NCBI GenBank assembly: GCA_046290815.1
Contig: JBKBUF010000036.1
Coordinates: 1 to 39,326 of the forward strand
Origin: JBKBUF01 sp046290815
GTDB taxonomy: Bacteria; Bacteroidota; Bacteroidia; Cytophagales; Cytophagaceae
Length of the DNA stretch: 39,326 nucleotides
Direction: 5' to 3'
The notes under the pieces are model-generated. The model searched no databases. It worked only from the letters and a program-made list of their open reading frames with translations, and was not told the DNA's origin. Within the stretch, counting starts at the first letter, position 1, and each line of letters starts with the position of its first letter. Of the stretch, positions 24,325-34,170 are shown one piece after another. The translations under genes and the position numbers were made by a program.

Positions 24325-25044
24325 CTAACGTTGGGCGACTATTGTCACTATTCCATTTACCTTTAGGTTCAAGATGGTTTTGAATTCATATTTTGCCAGA
24401 ATTGATACGAATTCCTCAGGGTCAATTCTCAGTTTTTTATAAGAGCTAACTTTTTGAATCCAGCCATGGCTTGTTTTCTCATGCAACAAATCAGTTACCA
24501 AAACATATTCAGTGTGAAAATCCAATACGCATGTAAGTATTCGCTTATCATCACTTTTAACCGGTATAAACCGGTTGAGATCTGTTAGGGAAACAGAATA
24601 ATCACGAAAAGAAAATATAAGTTTCATTTCTTTACCAGAGGTATCTGCAATGTCAGCGACCAATTGTTGAACCTCCTGCTTACTTTCCAGATGAGTTAGA
24701 GTATCACCGCAACAAATAATTATACCGGCGTCAGTTGCATAGTTTCGCACATTTCTGATATCATCATTTACAATAGAAATATCATACCCTTTAGAATCAA
24801 TCTTCAATTCATTTATTAACTGATCATTAAAATCTATGGCTTTCACTTTAAAACCACATTGAGCTAGAGCTAAGGTTTGAATTCCATTTCCTGCACCAAG
24901 ATCTATTGCCATTGGATTCTTATCGGGTGTTATATTATTATTTAGAAGGAATGCCCTGAATTCCATTATCCTTGGCTCCTTGTCACCTATCATCCACGAA
25001 TAAAAATTTCCTAAATGTGTATCATAATGTTCTTTTGCTTTCAT
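24325..25044 (-). CDS. Class I SAM-dependent methyltransferase
   Basis: The 239-residue cytoplasmic protein has SAM-binding motif I AIDLGAGNGIQTLALA (about residues 47-62), motif II VKAIDFNDQLINEL, and an acidic motif around VNDDIRN. A substrate-side region IIICCGDTLTHLES and a C-terminal beta region follow. It has a helical N-terminal extension (KEHYDTHLGNFYSWMIGD) that probably covers the active site. The substrate cannot be assigned. It is divergent from the symporter gene at 25130, with 85 bp between starts, and convergent with the lipoprotein gene. No strong terminator hairpin is seen at its 3' end. Confidence 0.85.
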   Translation of the reverse strand: MKAKEHYDTHLGNFYSWMIGDKEPRIMEFRAFLLNNNITPDKNPMAIDLGAGNGIQTLALAQCGFKVKAIDFNDQLINELKIDSKGYDISIVNDDIRNVRNYATDAGIIICCGDTLTHLESKQEVQQLVADIADTSGKEMKLIFSFRDYSVSLTDLNRFIPVKSDDKRILTCVLDFHTEYVLVTDLLHEKTSHGWIQKVSSYKKLRIDPEEFVSILAKYEFKTILNLKVNGIVTIVAQR

Positions 25045-25129
25045 GGCATTAATAAAATTTTAAGAATAAATATACTTATTGGAACTTATCAAATTTTGAA
25101 CCGTAAACATATTAAATTAAATCTAAAGT

Positions 25130-26647
25130 ATGAATTTCAGTTACTTTGATTACTCTCTTATTATATTTTTACTCCTTTTTATCTTTTATATCATCTATAA
25201 AGGATTAAAATCCAAACAGGTTTTCCCTGAATTCTTTAATGCCGGTGGAGAATTAAACTGGATTAAAATCGGTGCATCCATCCTGGGAACCAACCTTGCA
25301 TTTGGTTATATCATGGAGTCAGCAGGAGTTGGATTTACCACAGGTTTTGCATTCGGAAGTCTGGAATGGACTGCAGCATTTGTCATGATCGTGGTGGCAT
25401 TGTATTTTGTTCCACATTTCCTGCGCATTGGTATCCTAACACTTCCTGAATACCTGGAATACAGATTTAACAGGACATGCAGAATAATTATGGCGATTAT
25501 CTTTATTTTGTTTCAGTTTGGCCTGGTTATTCCTATACTTATTTCTAACGGAATTTTTATTGAATACTTCTGGGGTATTCCCAAAATTGTTAGTATGTCA
25601 TTCATTGCCATTATTGGCGGAGCTATAATATTTTCAGGAGGATTAAGATCTAAGGTACGTCTCGACCTGTTGGTATTTTTTCTATTCTTCCTTTCTGCAT
25701 TCATTCTTCTTGTTCTTTGTATGATAAAGATAGATGGTATAGAAAATTTCATCAATAAAGCGGATGGCAGACTTGCAGTTGCATTGCCTGCAAGTCATGA
25801 TCGTTTTCCCTGGACAAGCATGTTTGTCGGCACCATATGGCTACTGCATTTTCATTATTGGGGATTTTATCAACCCATTGCACAATCGGTCCTTGCATCC
25901 TCTTCCCTATCTCAGGCCCAGAAAGGCTTGTTGTTTGTAGCTACTGCAAAACTATTAACACCATTGCTCCTGATAGTGCCAGGCATTGTAGGATATGAAT
26001 TATATGCATCAGAAATTTCTTCTCCTGAAAATGCCCTGCAGGTAGTGATTAAAAATGTTGTGCCCTACGGAATGGGTGGAATAATCATTATAGGCTATCT
26101 AAGTACCATGTTTGCCACCTACACAGGCTATCTTAACTCAATAATTGTTGTGTTTACAAATGACCTTGCTCAACATGTAATACCAGCAGAAAATAAGGAG
26201 GTGCAAATGGTAAAAGCTGCCAGGTTAAGTACATTAGCATTCGTTGTACTTTCTATCCTTTTCGCTTACTTTATGGTACCTGACGGACCACTTCACAACT
26301 TTACTTCATTCTTTATACTGTTTGTAGCTCCTATCAGTACCGCAGTATTTTTATTTGCCATCTTCACCAGAAAGACACCAACATTTGCCATTACTACAGT
26401 TTTGCTGGCAGGGATACCATTGTTCTTTATCTTTAAAGCCACATTGCCTTTCAATGACATGAACATTTCCTTATTTACATTCTTTGTATTATGTGCTTTT
26501 CTTTATCTCATGCGAATGGCAAGCCCCAGCGAAGCAGTTGTAATGCCGGAAAAATTTAATGTGAAGTTTGAAAGAAATTTATCGGTAGAAATCTGGAGTA
26601 TTTTTGTGCTTACTGCTGCCTGTACAGTTTATGCGGCAATGTTGTAA
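25130..26647 (+). CDS. Sodium:solute symporter (SSS) family protein
   Basis: The 505-residue protein has about 13 hydrophobic segments. The typical SSS N-terminal region is present: GGELNWIKIGASILGTNLAFGYIMESAGVGFTTGF, followed by LPEYLEYRFNRTCR. The motif around residue 320 (IIGYLSTMFATYTGYLNSIIVVFTNDLA) fits the TM8 sodium-site helix of the family. It is full length for the family and lies in the inner membrane. Substrates of such proteins include sugars, amino acids, nucleobases and vitamins; the sequence alone does not decide. The gene stands alone between a divergent methyltransferase and the convergent chitinase gene. Confidence 0.9.
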   Translation: MNFSYFDYSLIIFLLLFIFYIIYKGLKSKQVFPEFFNAGGELNWIKIGASILGTNLAFGYIMESAGVGFTTGFAFGSLEWTAAFVMIVVALYFVPHFLRIGILTLPEYLEYRFNRTCRIIMAIIFILFQFGLVIPILISNGIFIEYFWGIPKIVSMSFIAIIGGAIIFSGGLRSKVRLDLLVFFLFFLSAFILLVLCMIKIDGIENFINKADGRLAVALPASHDRFPWTSMFVGTIWLLHFHYWGFYQPIAQSVLASSSLSQAQKGLLFVATAKLLTPLLLIVPGIVGYELYASEISSPENALQVVIKNVVPYGMGGIIIIGYLSTMFATYTGYLNSIIVVFTNDLAQHVIPAENKEVQMVKAARLSTLAFVVLSILFAYFMVPDGPLHNFTSFFILFVAPISTAVFLFAIFTRKTPTFAITTVLLAGIPLFFIFKATLPFNDMNISLFTFFVLCAFLYLMRMASPSEAVVMPEKFNVKFERNLSVEIWSIFVLTAACTVYAAML

Positions 26648-26665
26648 AAACCCAGATGTACGTAC

Positions 26666-26710
26666 AAAAGAAAAAATCCCGAATCTCAGTTTAAACTGAA
26701 ATTCGGGATT
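26666..26710 (-). terminator. Intrinsic terminator of the chitinase gene
   Basis: A near-continuous 18-bp stem (26675-26692 with 26693-26710) has one C/A mismatch that becomes G-U in the minus-strand RNA. It is followed on the minus strand by a long T run interrupted by one C. It could also stop the convergent symporter transcript, though the T run favours the minus strand. Confidence 0.88.
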
Positions 26711-26733
26711 AATAATTTTAAAAATATACATCT

Positions 26734-29700
26734 TTACATCTTCACCCACTTCACCAATCTCCTGGTGCTTCCGGAATTTATCTCAACAATGTAGACCCCT
26801 GCATTTAAACCATCTCCAATACTTAGTCTTTCATTGGTTTCTATGAAAATTTCCTGTTGTATCTCATTTGAATTTATCTGGTAAATTTTTATTACCATTC
26901 TTTCTGTTGTTGGTGAAATTACCTCTAAGATTGAAGTACTTTCCGATGGATTTGGATACAGATTTACAGATAATATTCCATTTGTGCTGTTAACATTAGT
27001 TGGATTATTGATTACAATGGTAATACTACTCTGTGAATTTCCAAATTCGTTGTTAGCCTGAACCGAAACCTCACCTCCTGATGTTCCAAAATCTACAACT
27101 ATAGAGTTAGTACCTTGCCCGCTTACAATGGTTGCCCCTTCTGGAACCGACCATACATAAGTTGCTCCTGCCGTATTAGGTACTGAATAGCTCACACCAG
27201 ATTGATTCACATTAACGCTTGCAGGTCCAGAGATTGAAGAAACATCCGGGGCTGTACATGGTGATGTACCATTAGGAATTCTGTTTACGGTGATAACATT
27301 AGACGTTGCAGGCGATCCTGTAACACAGGATATGGAAGATGTCATAATTACTCTTACCAGATCACCATTAACCAAAGTGGAAGAATTAAACACAGATGAG
27401 TTAGAACCTGTATTTGTACCATTCACCTGCCATTGATAAGACGGGCTTCCTCCACCATTTTCAGGTGTAGCAGTAAAACTTATTTGTGAACCATTACAAC
27501 TTGAATTGTTGCTGGCCTGAATTGAAACTGAGGCAGGAGAATTTGAAGAAACACTTACCGTAACAGTGCTTCCGCTTCCGGAACCACAGGCATTTATCGG
27601 AGTTACAGCAATAGTTCCTCCTGCGGTTCCAAATGACACTGTTATTGACCTTGTATTAGCACCTGCAGTTATGATTGCCCCCGAAGGTAAAGTCCAGTTG
27701 TATCCCGTTGCATTAGCAACATTTGGAATACTATAGATATTTCCAGTTGAATTTGCACAAACTGAGTTCGGTCCGTTAATTGCAGACGCAGTTCCAGGCA
27801 ATGGATTAACCGTTACACCCAGGGTCCTTGCAGTCCCTGCTCCGCAGCTGTTGCTTGGTGTTACAGTAATGTTTCCTGCAGTAGCATTGGATGCAAAGTT
27901 TGCTGTAACACTGTTTCCGGTGCCTGTAAAAGTAACCCCTGTTCCTGTGTACGACCATGCATAGGTGACTCCTGTTACTGCTGTCACACTATATGTTCCG
28001 CTTGTTCCTGCACATACTGTGGCTGAGCCTGTAATGGTGGATGGCTGAGCAGGTGCACTGTTGATCGTTACGGCTAATGTTCTGGCAGTTCCTGTTCCAC
28101 AAGTATTGCTTGGTGTTACTGTAATGTTTCCTGCTGTTGCATTGGAAGCAAAGGCCGCTGTAACACTATTACCGCTTCCGGTGAATGTCACTCCTGTGCC
28201 TGTATAAGACCATGCATAAGTAACTCCGGTTACCTGTGTTATGCTATAGGTTCCGCTGGTTCCTGCACATACTGTTGCTGAGCCTGTAACGTTTGATGGC
28301 TGTGAAGGTACTGTGTTTATTGTTACTGCCAATGTTCTGGCGGTTCCGGGACCACAGTTATTGCTTGGTGTTACAGTAATATTTCCTGCCGTCGCATTGG
28401 ACGCAAAGTTCGCTGTAACACTGTTTCCGGTGCCTGTAAAAGTAACCCCTGTTCCTGAGTACGACCATGCATAGGTGACTCCTGTTACTGCTGTCACACT
28501 ATATGTTCCGCTGGTTCCTGCACATACTGTTGCCGTTCCTGTAATATTGGATGGCTGAGCAGGTACGTTGTTGATCGTTACTGCCAATGTTCTTGCTGTA
28601 CCAGGACCGCAGGTGTTGCTAGGTGTTACGGTGATATTTCCTGCTGTTGCATTAGACGCAAAAGTGGCTGTAACACTATTACCGCTTCCGGTAAATGTCA
28701 CCCCTATGCCTGTATACGACCATGCATAGGTGACTCCTGTTACTGCTGTCACACTATATGTTCCGCTTGTCCCCGCACATACTGTTGCCGATCCTGTAAT
28801 ATTGGATGGCTGAGCAGGTACGTTGTTGATCGTTACTGCTAATGTTCTGGCTGTTCCGGGACCACAGTTATTGCTTGGTGTTACAGTAATATTTCCTGCC
28901 GTCGCATTGGACGCAAAAGTGGCTGTAACACTATTACCGGTTCCGGTAAATGTCACCCCTGTGCCTGTATACGACCATGCATATGTAACACCTGTTACTG
29001 CTGTCACACTATATGTTCCGCTGGTTCCTGCACATACTGTTGCCGATCCTGTAATATTGGTCGGCTGAGCAGGTACGTTGTTGATCGTTACTGCTAATGT
29101 TCTGGCGGTTCCGGGACCACAGTTATTGCTTGGTATTACAGTAATATTTCCTGCCGTCGCATTGGACGCAAAAGTGGCTGTAACACTATTACCAGTTCCG
29201 GTAAATGTCACCCCTGTACCTGTATACGACCATGCATATGTAACACCTGTTACTGCTGTCACACTATATGTTCCGCTGGTTCCTGCACATACTGTTGCTG
29301 ATCCTGTGATATTAGTAGGCTGATTTGGTACAGTAGTTATAGATACAGGCAATGTTCTGGCAGTTCCGGTGCCACAGTTGTTTTCTGGAGTGACTGTAAT
29401 GTCTCCTGCTGTTGCATTGGCGGCAAAGTTAGCTGTAACACTATTACCTGTACCTGTAAATGTCACCCCTGTTCCTGTATAGGACCAGGTATAGTTAACA
29501 CCTGTAACTGAAGTAACACTGTATGTGCCGCTTGTTCCTGCACATACTGTTGCGGATCCTGTAATATTAGATGGCTGAGCAGGTACGTTGTTGATCGTTA
29601 CTGCTAATGTTCTTGCTGTACCAGGACCGCAGGTATTGCTAGGTGTTACTGTGATATTTCCTGCCGTCGCATTGGACGCAAAGGTGGCTGTAACACTGTT

Positions 29701-32133
29701 ACCGCTTCCGGTAAATGTCACCCCTGTTCCTGTGTAGGACCAGGTATAATTAACTCCTGTAACTGAAGTAACACTATATGTGCCGTTTGTTCCTGCACAT
29801 ACCGTCGCTGACCCTACGATGTTGGATGGTTGAGCCGGTGTGGAATTAACAGTAATTACCGGCTGTGTGCTTAAATTTTCTGCTCCGCAACCGGTTTTAG
29901 TTGCCTCAATAGTGATGGTATTAGAACCAACTGATAGATTTGCTGAAGGAATAGAAATATTAATATTTCCTCCTGTACCATTCACGGCTGTTCCGACTGC
30001 AGTTCCTCCAATGTATGCTCTATATGAAACACCGGGTTCACTTGCCTGAACAGTTACAGTACCATTTACACCAGTACAAATAGGGCTAACTGAAGTCACG
30101 CTCAATGCAGGATTAGCGGCGGTATTTATAGTTGCAACAACCGGTGTTCTGGAACAAGGTGAAGGTGTACCAGTAGAAACAGACCAGTTAAATAATTGAC
30201 CATAATGTGTAGGTGTTTGTGTGGCTGTAAATCCCCCACCGTAGTTGGCATAACATTTTGCCTCTATGGAACAAACACCTGTAATTGTAAAAGGTGCTGT
30301 ACTTGTATAATTCGGTTCAAGCCATATTGCAGCGTTACCTGTTATAACACCAGGCACATATAGTCCAATGAAATAAGTTCCTGGAGTTAAAGTCATATTT
30401 ACAGGCAAGGTATATGGAGTTCCTGCAGCCATTGCTGGAATATTGGAAATTGTACCGGTTGCCAATGGAGTAGTTCCATCAATACTGCTATATGCAACCA
30501 CTCTTGCATTATTTCTGGCGGATCCATTAGTATAAATTACAACATTATTGATGGACATAGTTTGCGTAACTGTAATCTTATGCCCATAAACAGCTGCGTT
30601 ACTTCCATTATCTGCAAGCTCATTCCATGCTGAAGGAGCATTTATTGTTGCTTTACCGGTATTATAATTGACAGATCCGGTAGACCTTTGTAAATAGTAT
30701 GTAGTAGTTGTTGAAATAGAAGGTGTAGTATAACTAAGCGAGGTACTTGATTGCAGCAGCGTACCCCCATTTGCCTGATCGTACCACTCATATGTTCCTG
30801 AACCTGATGTTATATTTAAAGTAAGTTGTCCGGGACCACATCGGCTTGCACCTGTAGCAGTTGCAGCACTGGATTCAGTAACAACAATATCATCATTTCT
30901 TGAGCATGAACCCTGGGTAACAGTAACCTGATAAGTTCCTCCCTGCGTTGCAGAATAAGTGGGTGAGGTTGCTCCGGTAATTACAGTTCCATTTCTTCTC
31001 CAGGTAAATGTTCTACCGGTTTGCGTGGCGACATTCGAATTCAAGGTAATACTTCCGGGCGTACAAAGTCCGACATCAGGACCCAGATTCGGTGTTGGTG
31101 CAGGACATGCTGAGGCCATTCTTGTGCAGATAGCAGCGGTATACGACCATGACCCTCCATATCTGTCTTCTCCCAGATCCCACATAAATACCCCTGCCCC
31201 GCCTTGAGCCATTATCCAGTCCACCTTTGCATCCATAGTTGCCTTACTATTATAATAATAACCTGCTGCCAGTCCAGTATTATAGGCTGTCTGATAATTC
31301 GCATCGTTCATGTACTCCCTGGTTCCCGAACGGGTGGCATCCCATGCATAATAAGGTATTCCCAGAACAAGCTTACTCCAGGGCACTGAAATACCATAGG
31401 AGTTGGTACCAGCCCATGCCTGCATTGATAATTGAGTGTCATTTAAAGTAGAATGATCTGCATTGTAACTGGAAGGAAAGTCATAAGTCATTACATGAAC
31501 AAAATCACAATATTGGATAGCTCCCTGATTTATATACTGAAGATGGTTCACTGTAAATTTATATTCTCCTCCGACCGCAATACTAATTTTAAGGTCCGGC
31601 CTTGTACTGGAATTTATTCTGGTTCTTAGTTCAGCTAATAATTGCTGATGGTTATTTTTATCTGCAGTTGTAACGGGGAACTCCCAGTCGAAATCTATTC
31701 CATAAAGATTATGGGTGATGGCAAAGTTCACCAGGTCTGTTACAAGATTATTCCTGTAAGTAGCATTAGCACAGACAGAAGAAAGCCTTGCCCTCCTTAG
31801 GTTTCCATTATCTGCACCACCCACGGAGATCCACAAATTCGGACCGGTAGAAACCGCAGGTTTACATTTTGCTTTCACATTAGCAAAAACAGCGGCATCA
31901 AAACCAAAAACATTACTGGGATCTCCCCCGGTCGATAAGGTTGTATAAAGATTACCGGAAGAATTACAGTTAATAAATGCAAACTGAATATCTGTAAGGC
32001 AAGCAGGTAATTGATTTACCACTGACCCCCGATATGATGGGAAATATCCTATCACCTTTTGTGCAGATAAATCTGTAATAGATAGAAAAATTAGAAATAA
32101 AAAAATGGCGATTGTTGTAAAGTTTCGTTTCAT
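26734..32133 (-). CDS. GH18 chitinase with PKD-like repeats and T9SS type A sorting domain
   Basis: The 1799-residue secreted protein begins with a signal peptide ending in LSAQ. The GH18 barrel (about 25-345) starts KVIGYFPSYRG and carries the catalytic motif GIDFDWEFP (Asp147, Asp149, Glu151), so the DxDxE triad is intact. An Ig-like domain follows (about 350-425: GPDVGLCTPGSITL, FTWRRNG), then a segment reminiscent of a carbohydrate-binding or adhesion module (about 490-670). Eight near-identical 85-residue PKD-like units (GSATVCAGTSGTYSV, YAWSYTGTGVTFTG) cover about 765-1445. Two diverged relatives follow, then the C-terminal type A T9SS signal (LSVNLYPNPSEST to KWVKM). It should hydrolyse chitin outside the cell. 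The repeats probably act as a spacer or surface-display stalk. Confidence 0.93.
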   Translation of the reverse strand: MKRNFTTIAIFLFLIFLSITDLSAQKVIGYFPSYRGSVVNQLPACLTDIQFAFINCNSSGNLYTTLSTGGDPSNVFGFDAAVFANVKAKCKPAVSTGPNLWISVGGADNGNLRRARLSSVCANATYRNNLVTDLVNFAITHNLYGIDFDWEFPVTTADKNNHQQLLAELRTRINSSTRPDLKISIAVGGEYKFTVNHLQYINQGAIQYCDFVHVMTYDFPSSYNADHSTLNDTQLSMQAWAGTNSYGISVPWSKLVLGIPYYAWDATRSGTREYMNDANYQTAYNTGLAAGYYYNSKATMDAKVDWIMAQGGAGVFMWDLGEDRYGGSWSYTAAICTRMASACPAPTPNLGPDVGLCTPGSITLNSNVATQTGRTFTWRRNGTVITGATSPTYSATQGGTYQVTVTQGSCSRNDDIVVTESSAATATGASRCGPGQLTLNITSGSGTYEWYDQANGGTLLQSSTSLSYTTPSISTTTTYYLQRSTGSVNYNTGKATINAPSAWNELADNGSNAAVYGHKITVTQTMSINNVVIYTNGSARNNARVVAYSSIDGTTPLATGTISNIPAMAAGTPYTLPVNMTLTPGTYFIGLYVPGVITGNAAIWLEPNYTSTAPFTITGVCSIEAKCYANYGGGFTATQTPTHYGQLFNWSVSTGTPSPCSRTPVVATINTAANPALSVTSVSPICTGVNGTVTVQASEPGVSYRAYIGGTAVGTAVNGTGGNINISIPSANLSVGSNTITIEATKTGCGAENLSTQPVITVNSTPAQPSNIVGSATVCAGTNGTYSVTSVTGVNYTWSYTGTGVTFTGSGNSVTATFASNATAGNITVTPSNTCGPGTARTLAVTINNVPAQPSNITGSATVCAGTSGTYSVTSVTGVNYTWSYTGTGVTFTGTGNSVTANFAANATAGDITVTPENNCGTGTARTLPVSITTVPNQPTNITGSATVCAGTSGTYSVTAVTGVTYAWSYTGTGVTFTGTGNSVTATFASNATAGNITVIPSNNCGPGTARTLAVTINNVPAQPTNITGSATVCAGTSGTYSVTAVTGVTYAWSYTGTGVTFTGTGNSVTATFASNATAGNITVTPSNNCGPGTARTLAVTINNVPAQPSNITGSATVCAGTSGTYSVTAVTGVTYAWSYTGIGVTFTGSGNSVTATFASNATAGNITVTPSNTCGPGTARTLAVTINNVPAQPSNITGTATVCAGTSGTYSVTAVTGVTYAWSYSGTGVTFTGTGNSVTANFASNATAGNITVTPSNNCGPGTARTLAVTINTVPSQPSNVTGSATVCAGTSGTYSITQVTGVTYAWSYTGTGVTFTGSGNSVTAAFASNATAGNITVTPSNTCGTGTARTLAVTINSAPAQPSTITGSATVCAGTSGTYSVTAVTGVTYAWSYTGTGVTFTGTGNSVTANFASNATAGNITVTPSNSCGAGTARTLGVTVNPLPGTASAINGPNSVCANSTGNIYSIPNVANATGYNWTLPSGAIITAGANTRSITVSFGTAGGTIAVTPINACGSGSGSTVTVSVSSNSPASVSIQASNNSSCNGSQISFTATPENGGGSPSYQWQVNGTNTGSNSSVFNSSTLVNGDLVRVIMTSSISCVTGSPATSNVITVNRIPNGTSPCTAPDVSSISGPASVNVNQSGVSYSVPNTAGATYVWSVPEGATIVSGQGTNSIVVDFGTSGGEVSVQANNEFGNSQSSITIVINNPTNVNSTNGILSVNLYPNPSESTSILEVISPTTERMVIKIYQINSNEIQQEIFIETNERLSIGDGLNAGVYIVEINSGSTRRLVKWVKM
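27800..29840 (-). repeat. Eight near-identical 255-bp tandem repeats inside the chitinase gene
   Basis: Eight consecutive in-frame units of 85 codons, each with one Cys near VCAG and one in the NCGPG/TCGPG motif, differ by only a few residues. The closest neighbours (about 28810-29330) differ at very few codons, and their opposite-strand frames are also conserved. The high nucleotide identity marks recent duplication or ongoing gene conversion. Read-assembly collapse or expansion is possible here. Confidence 0.93.
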
Positions 32134-32504
32134 ATGCTTGAGTATGTTGACTATAAGATTTTAAGCAAAAAATAAATTATATCTAAAAAATTATTCAAAT
32201 AATTAAATTTTAAAGGCGTAAAAACTAAAATTATGGAGTTAAATTTTTCACCTGACAGTTTGATATAAAAATCTACATAGCAAATGATTATATTTTAAAA
32301 AAATGAAATAATTGACGGAATAATTATATTAAAACAGCTTTACAAAAATTGTATTATTATTATATAAAAATTAACTAATGTGTTATAAATACAGAACTGG
32401 CATTAATTTGTTTTAACCGGCAAACCTCAGAGATTAAATAATCTTAAAATCAATTAATGAGGAGAGTAAATAAAAGTTCGCGATACACGAAGAATGCGAG
32501 GTTT
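32134..32504. other. 371-bp AT-rich intergenic region without a gene
   Basis: The region lies upstream of the chitinase gene and downstream of the lipoprotein gene ending at 32505. It should hold the chitinase promoter, but I see no full TAnnTTTG match. A short GC-rich patch near 32478-32500 may be a weak 3' hairpin for the lipoprotein gene. No small ORF convinced me. Confidence 0.5.
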
Positions 32505-33128
32505 TCATTTTTCAACTTTAATTACCTTTAAAGAGGGCATCAAGCAATTATGATAAGAAAGGATAAAAATCTCACCTTCATTTTCAAATAAGTCAATATT
32601 GGCAAGACCGGAAATAACTAAATCTGAATTATCACCTATTCTTACCTCCCCTGAAAAACTATCATCACAGGAAAATCCTTTATCCTTCAATTCTATTCGC
32701 CCAAAGTTTTTGCTTTGATAAATATTGCTTATCCTTTCATATTTATCAGGGTATAGGTAATTTATAAATGCGGTAGGAAAAACACCAGTCACTGATGCTC
32801 CCTGTGTAGTTTTAAATATTATAGTATCCTTATCAATTATTAATTTTTTACCCGGTATATTGAAATAGCCAGCGTCCTCATTTACAAATGAAATTTTTGA
32901 TTCTCCTATAAAGTAATAAAAGTCAGAATCAGGGTTTTCAAATTCATATTTATGTAAATCCAACAAAACCTTAACCTTATATTCCGAATTATTATTTATT
33001 GTTAGAGTATCTGAAGTGGGCTCTAAGTCTTCCGGCTGTTCTAAAAAAATATCTTTTTCATTATGCGGTCTTTTTTCTGCGCAAGCGAAAAGAAGTATAA
33101 ATATAATAGCACCAAAGATTGGTCTCAT
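32505..33128 (-). CDS. Hypothetical lipoprotein, 207 residues
   Basis: The N terminus (MRPIFGAIIFILLFACAEKRPH) is a compact lipoprotein signal with lipobox LFAC, so the mature protein starts at Cys16. The rest is rich in Asp/Glu and alternating hydrophobic residues (YKVKVLLDLHKYEF, GKKLIIDKDTIIFKT), suggesting a mostly beta fold. Two later Cys residues (GFSCDDSF and SYHNCLMP) could form a disulphide. I do not recognise a family. The same-strand DUF2071 gene lies about 200 bp upstream, too far to assume an operon. Confidence 0.7.
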   Translation of the reverse strand: MRPIFGAIIFILLFACAEKRPHNEKDIFLEQPEDLEPTSDTLTINNNSEYKVKVLLDLHKYEFENPDSDFYYFIGESKISFVNEDAGYFNIPGKKLIIDKDTIIFKTTQGASVTGVFPTAFINYLYPDKYERISNIYQSKNFGRIELKDKGFSCDDSFSGEVRIGDNSDLVISGLANIDLFENEGEIFILSYHNCLMPSLKVIKVEK

Positions 33129-33325
33129 TTGAGAGAATATTTTCTTTTAAAAATAAATTGAAACCTTCCATTAGCGGCCATAACTGGTATAACAAGTAAT
33201 ATATTATGACTCCAACCTGAACTTTTTAATTTGAGGTCATTGGTAGAATTCAACCAAAACTATCCTTAGTTTTTGTATATGTATAAAATAAAGGAAAAAA
33301 TCTTCAATTGTAGAAATATTAACCA

Positions 33326-34036
33326 TTATATCACTCTCCCTCCCTTAACTTTTATCTCAGACCCTTTCGCCAGAAAAACGGACTTAGGCTTTTCATTTTT
33401 TAAAAATTCAAATTCATTGCCATATAAATCAGCAAAATCAACATCAATGCTGTAATCTTTTGTCTCGTAAACCTGCCACCTCGGATGCTCTACACCGTAT
33501 TGAGAGGTTTGGCTTTCATTCAGCCTTGTGTAACCCCAGTAATGTTCGGTAATAAACTCTTCTTCGCTGAGAGGTTTTATATCAGTAGCACTGTTGGAGG
33601 CAATGACCTTAAAATTATTCCAGTTACTTTTCTTCCACTGATATTCAATTACCAGACTATCCTCGCAACATGTCCAGCTATGTTTCATAGGCATAGTTTC
33701 ATAATGCTCCCGGTAGATAGTATTTGCAACAAAACTTAAAGCCGGCCGTGGTACAATTTCCTTTATAAATACAACACCTCTTTTCCATTCTGCTCCATCT
33801 TTATATCGAACATAAAAACGGAGGTTCACTTCTTCAAAGTTAACATGGAAAGGAATCTTAAATCCTTTGACTTTAGTATTCATAAACATAAAACCCACCA
33901 GGCTGACATAGCAGGTAGCATTCCACAAATCCAATTCTGTTTTGAAAGGAAGGTATTTTTCCAGCAGCTTACTATCGACGGAATAGTTTGCCATTGCTAA
34001 TTTTCTCCATTCTGCCTGCAGGAAGGTGTCGGTCAT
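33326..34036 (-). CDS. DUF2071 (YqjF-like) family protein
   Basis: The 236-residue protein has the full DUF2071 pattern: FLQAEWRKLAMANYSVDSKLLEKYLPFKTELDLWN, CYVSLVGFMF, VNLRFYVRY and GVVFIKEIVPRPALSFVAN. The C-terminal core is EHYWGYTRL, HPRWQVYE and VDFADLYGNEF. Family members start close to the FLxAEWR motif, so the ATG at 34036 (or 34042) is preferred to the opening at 34087, which would translate through a hairpin. It is cytoplasmic. The function of the family is not established, although its fold resembles acetoacetate decarboxylase-type ligand binders. A perfect 9-bp hairpin stands 15 nt upstream of the start codon. Confidence 0.85.
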   Translation of the reverse strand: MTDTFLQAEWRKLAMANYSVDSKLLEKYLPFKTELDLWNATCYVSLVGFMFMNTKVKGFKIPFHVNFEEVNLRFYVRYKDGAEWKRGVVFIKEIVPRPALSFVANTIYREHYETMPMKHSWTCCEDSLVIEYQWKKSNWNNFKVIASNSATDIKPLSEEEFITEHYWGYTRLNESQTSQYGVEHPRWQVYETKDYSIDVDFADLYGNEFEFLKNEKPKSVFLAKGSEIKVKGGRVI

Positions 34037-34051
34037 ATTCATTGGGTTATC

Positions 34052-34073
34052 TGGTTCGTGAAGACACGAACCA
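34052..34073 (-). promoter_or_regulatory. Perfect 9-bp hairpin just upstream of the DUF2071 start
   Basis: TGGTTCGTG (34052-34060) and CACGAACCA (34065-34073) form a perfect stem with a 4-nt loop. No T run follows, so it is unlikely to be a terminator. The position suggests mRNA structure near the ribosome site or a protein-binding palindrome. Confidence 0.5.
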
Positions 34074-34112
34074 AGGCACAGAATCATAGCTCAATCTAAA
34101 CGATATCATCCA

Positions 34113-34170
34113 TTAATCCTGTTAATCCTGCAAATCCTTTAATCCTGGTAATCCTGGTTAATCCTGGTTA
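34113..34170. repeat. Degenerate tandem repeat of AATCCTG(G/T)T units
   Basis: About six imperfect 9-10 bp units (TAATCCTGT, TAATCCTGC, AAATCCTTT, AATCCTGGT, AATCCTGGTT twice) fill the spacer between the DUF2071 and DUF1571/LysM genes and run up to the stop codon of the latter. Confidence 0.85.

Noticed and set aside
28823..29323. Two 81-residue plus-strand frames spaced exactly 255 bp apart
   Set aside because: They are antisense reflections of the chitinase repeats and repeat with the same period. Their valine-rich composition is that of a shadow frame.
31681..31704. Loss of the first Asp in the GH18 DGxDxDxE motif (Tyr-Gly-Ile-Asp here) as a sign of an inactive chitinase
   Set aside because: The catalytic Asp-x-Asp-x-Glu part is intact (147, 149, 151). 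The changed position is not the catalytic acid and varies in the family.
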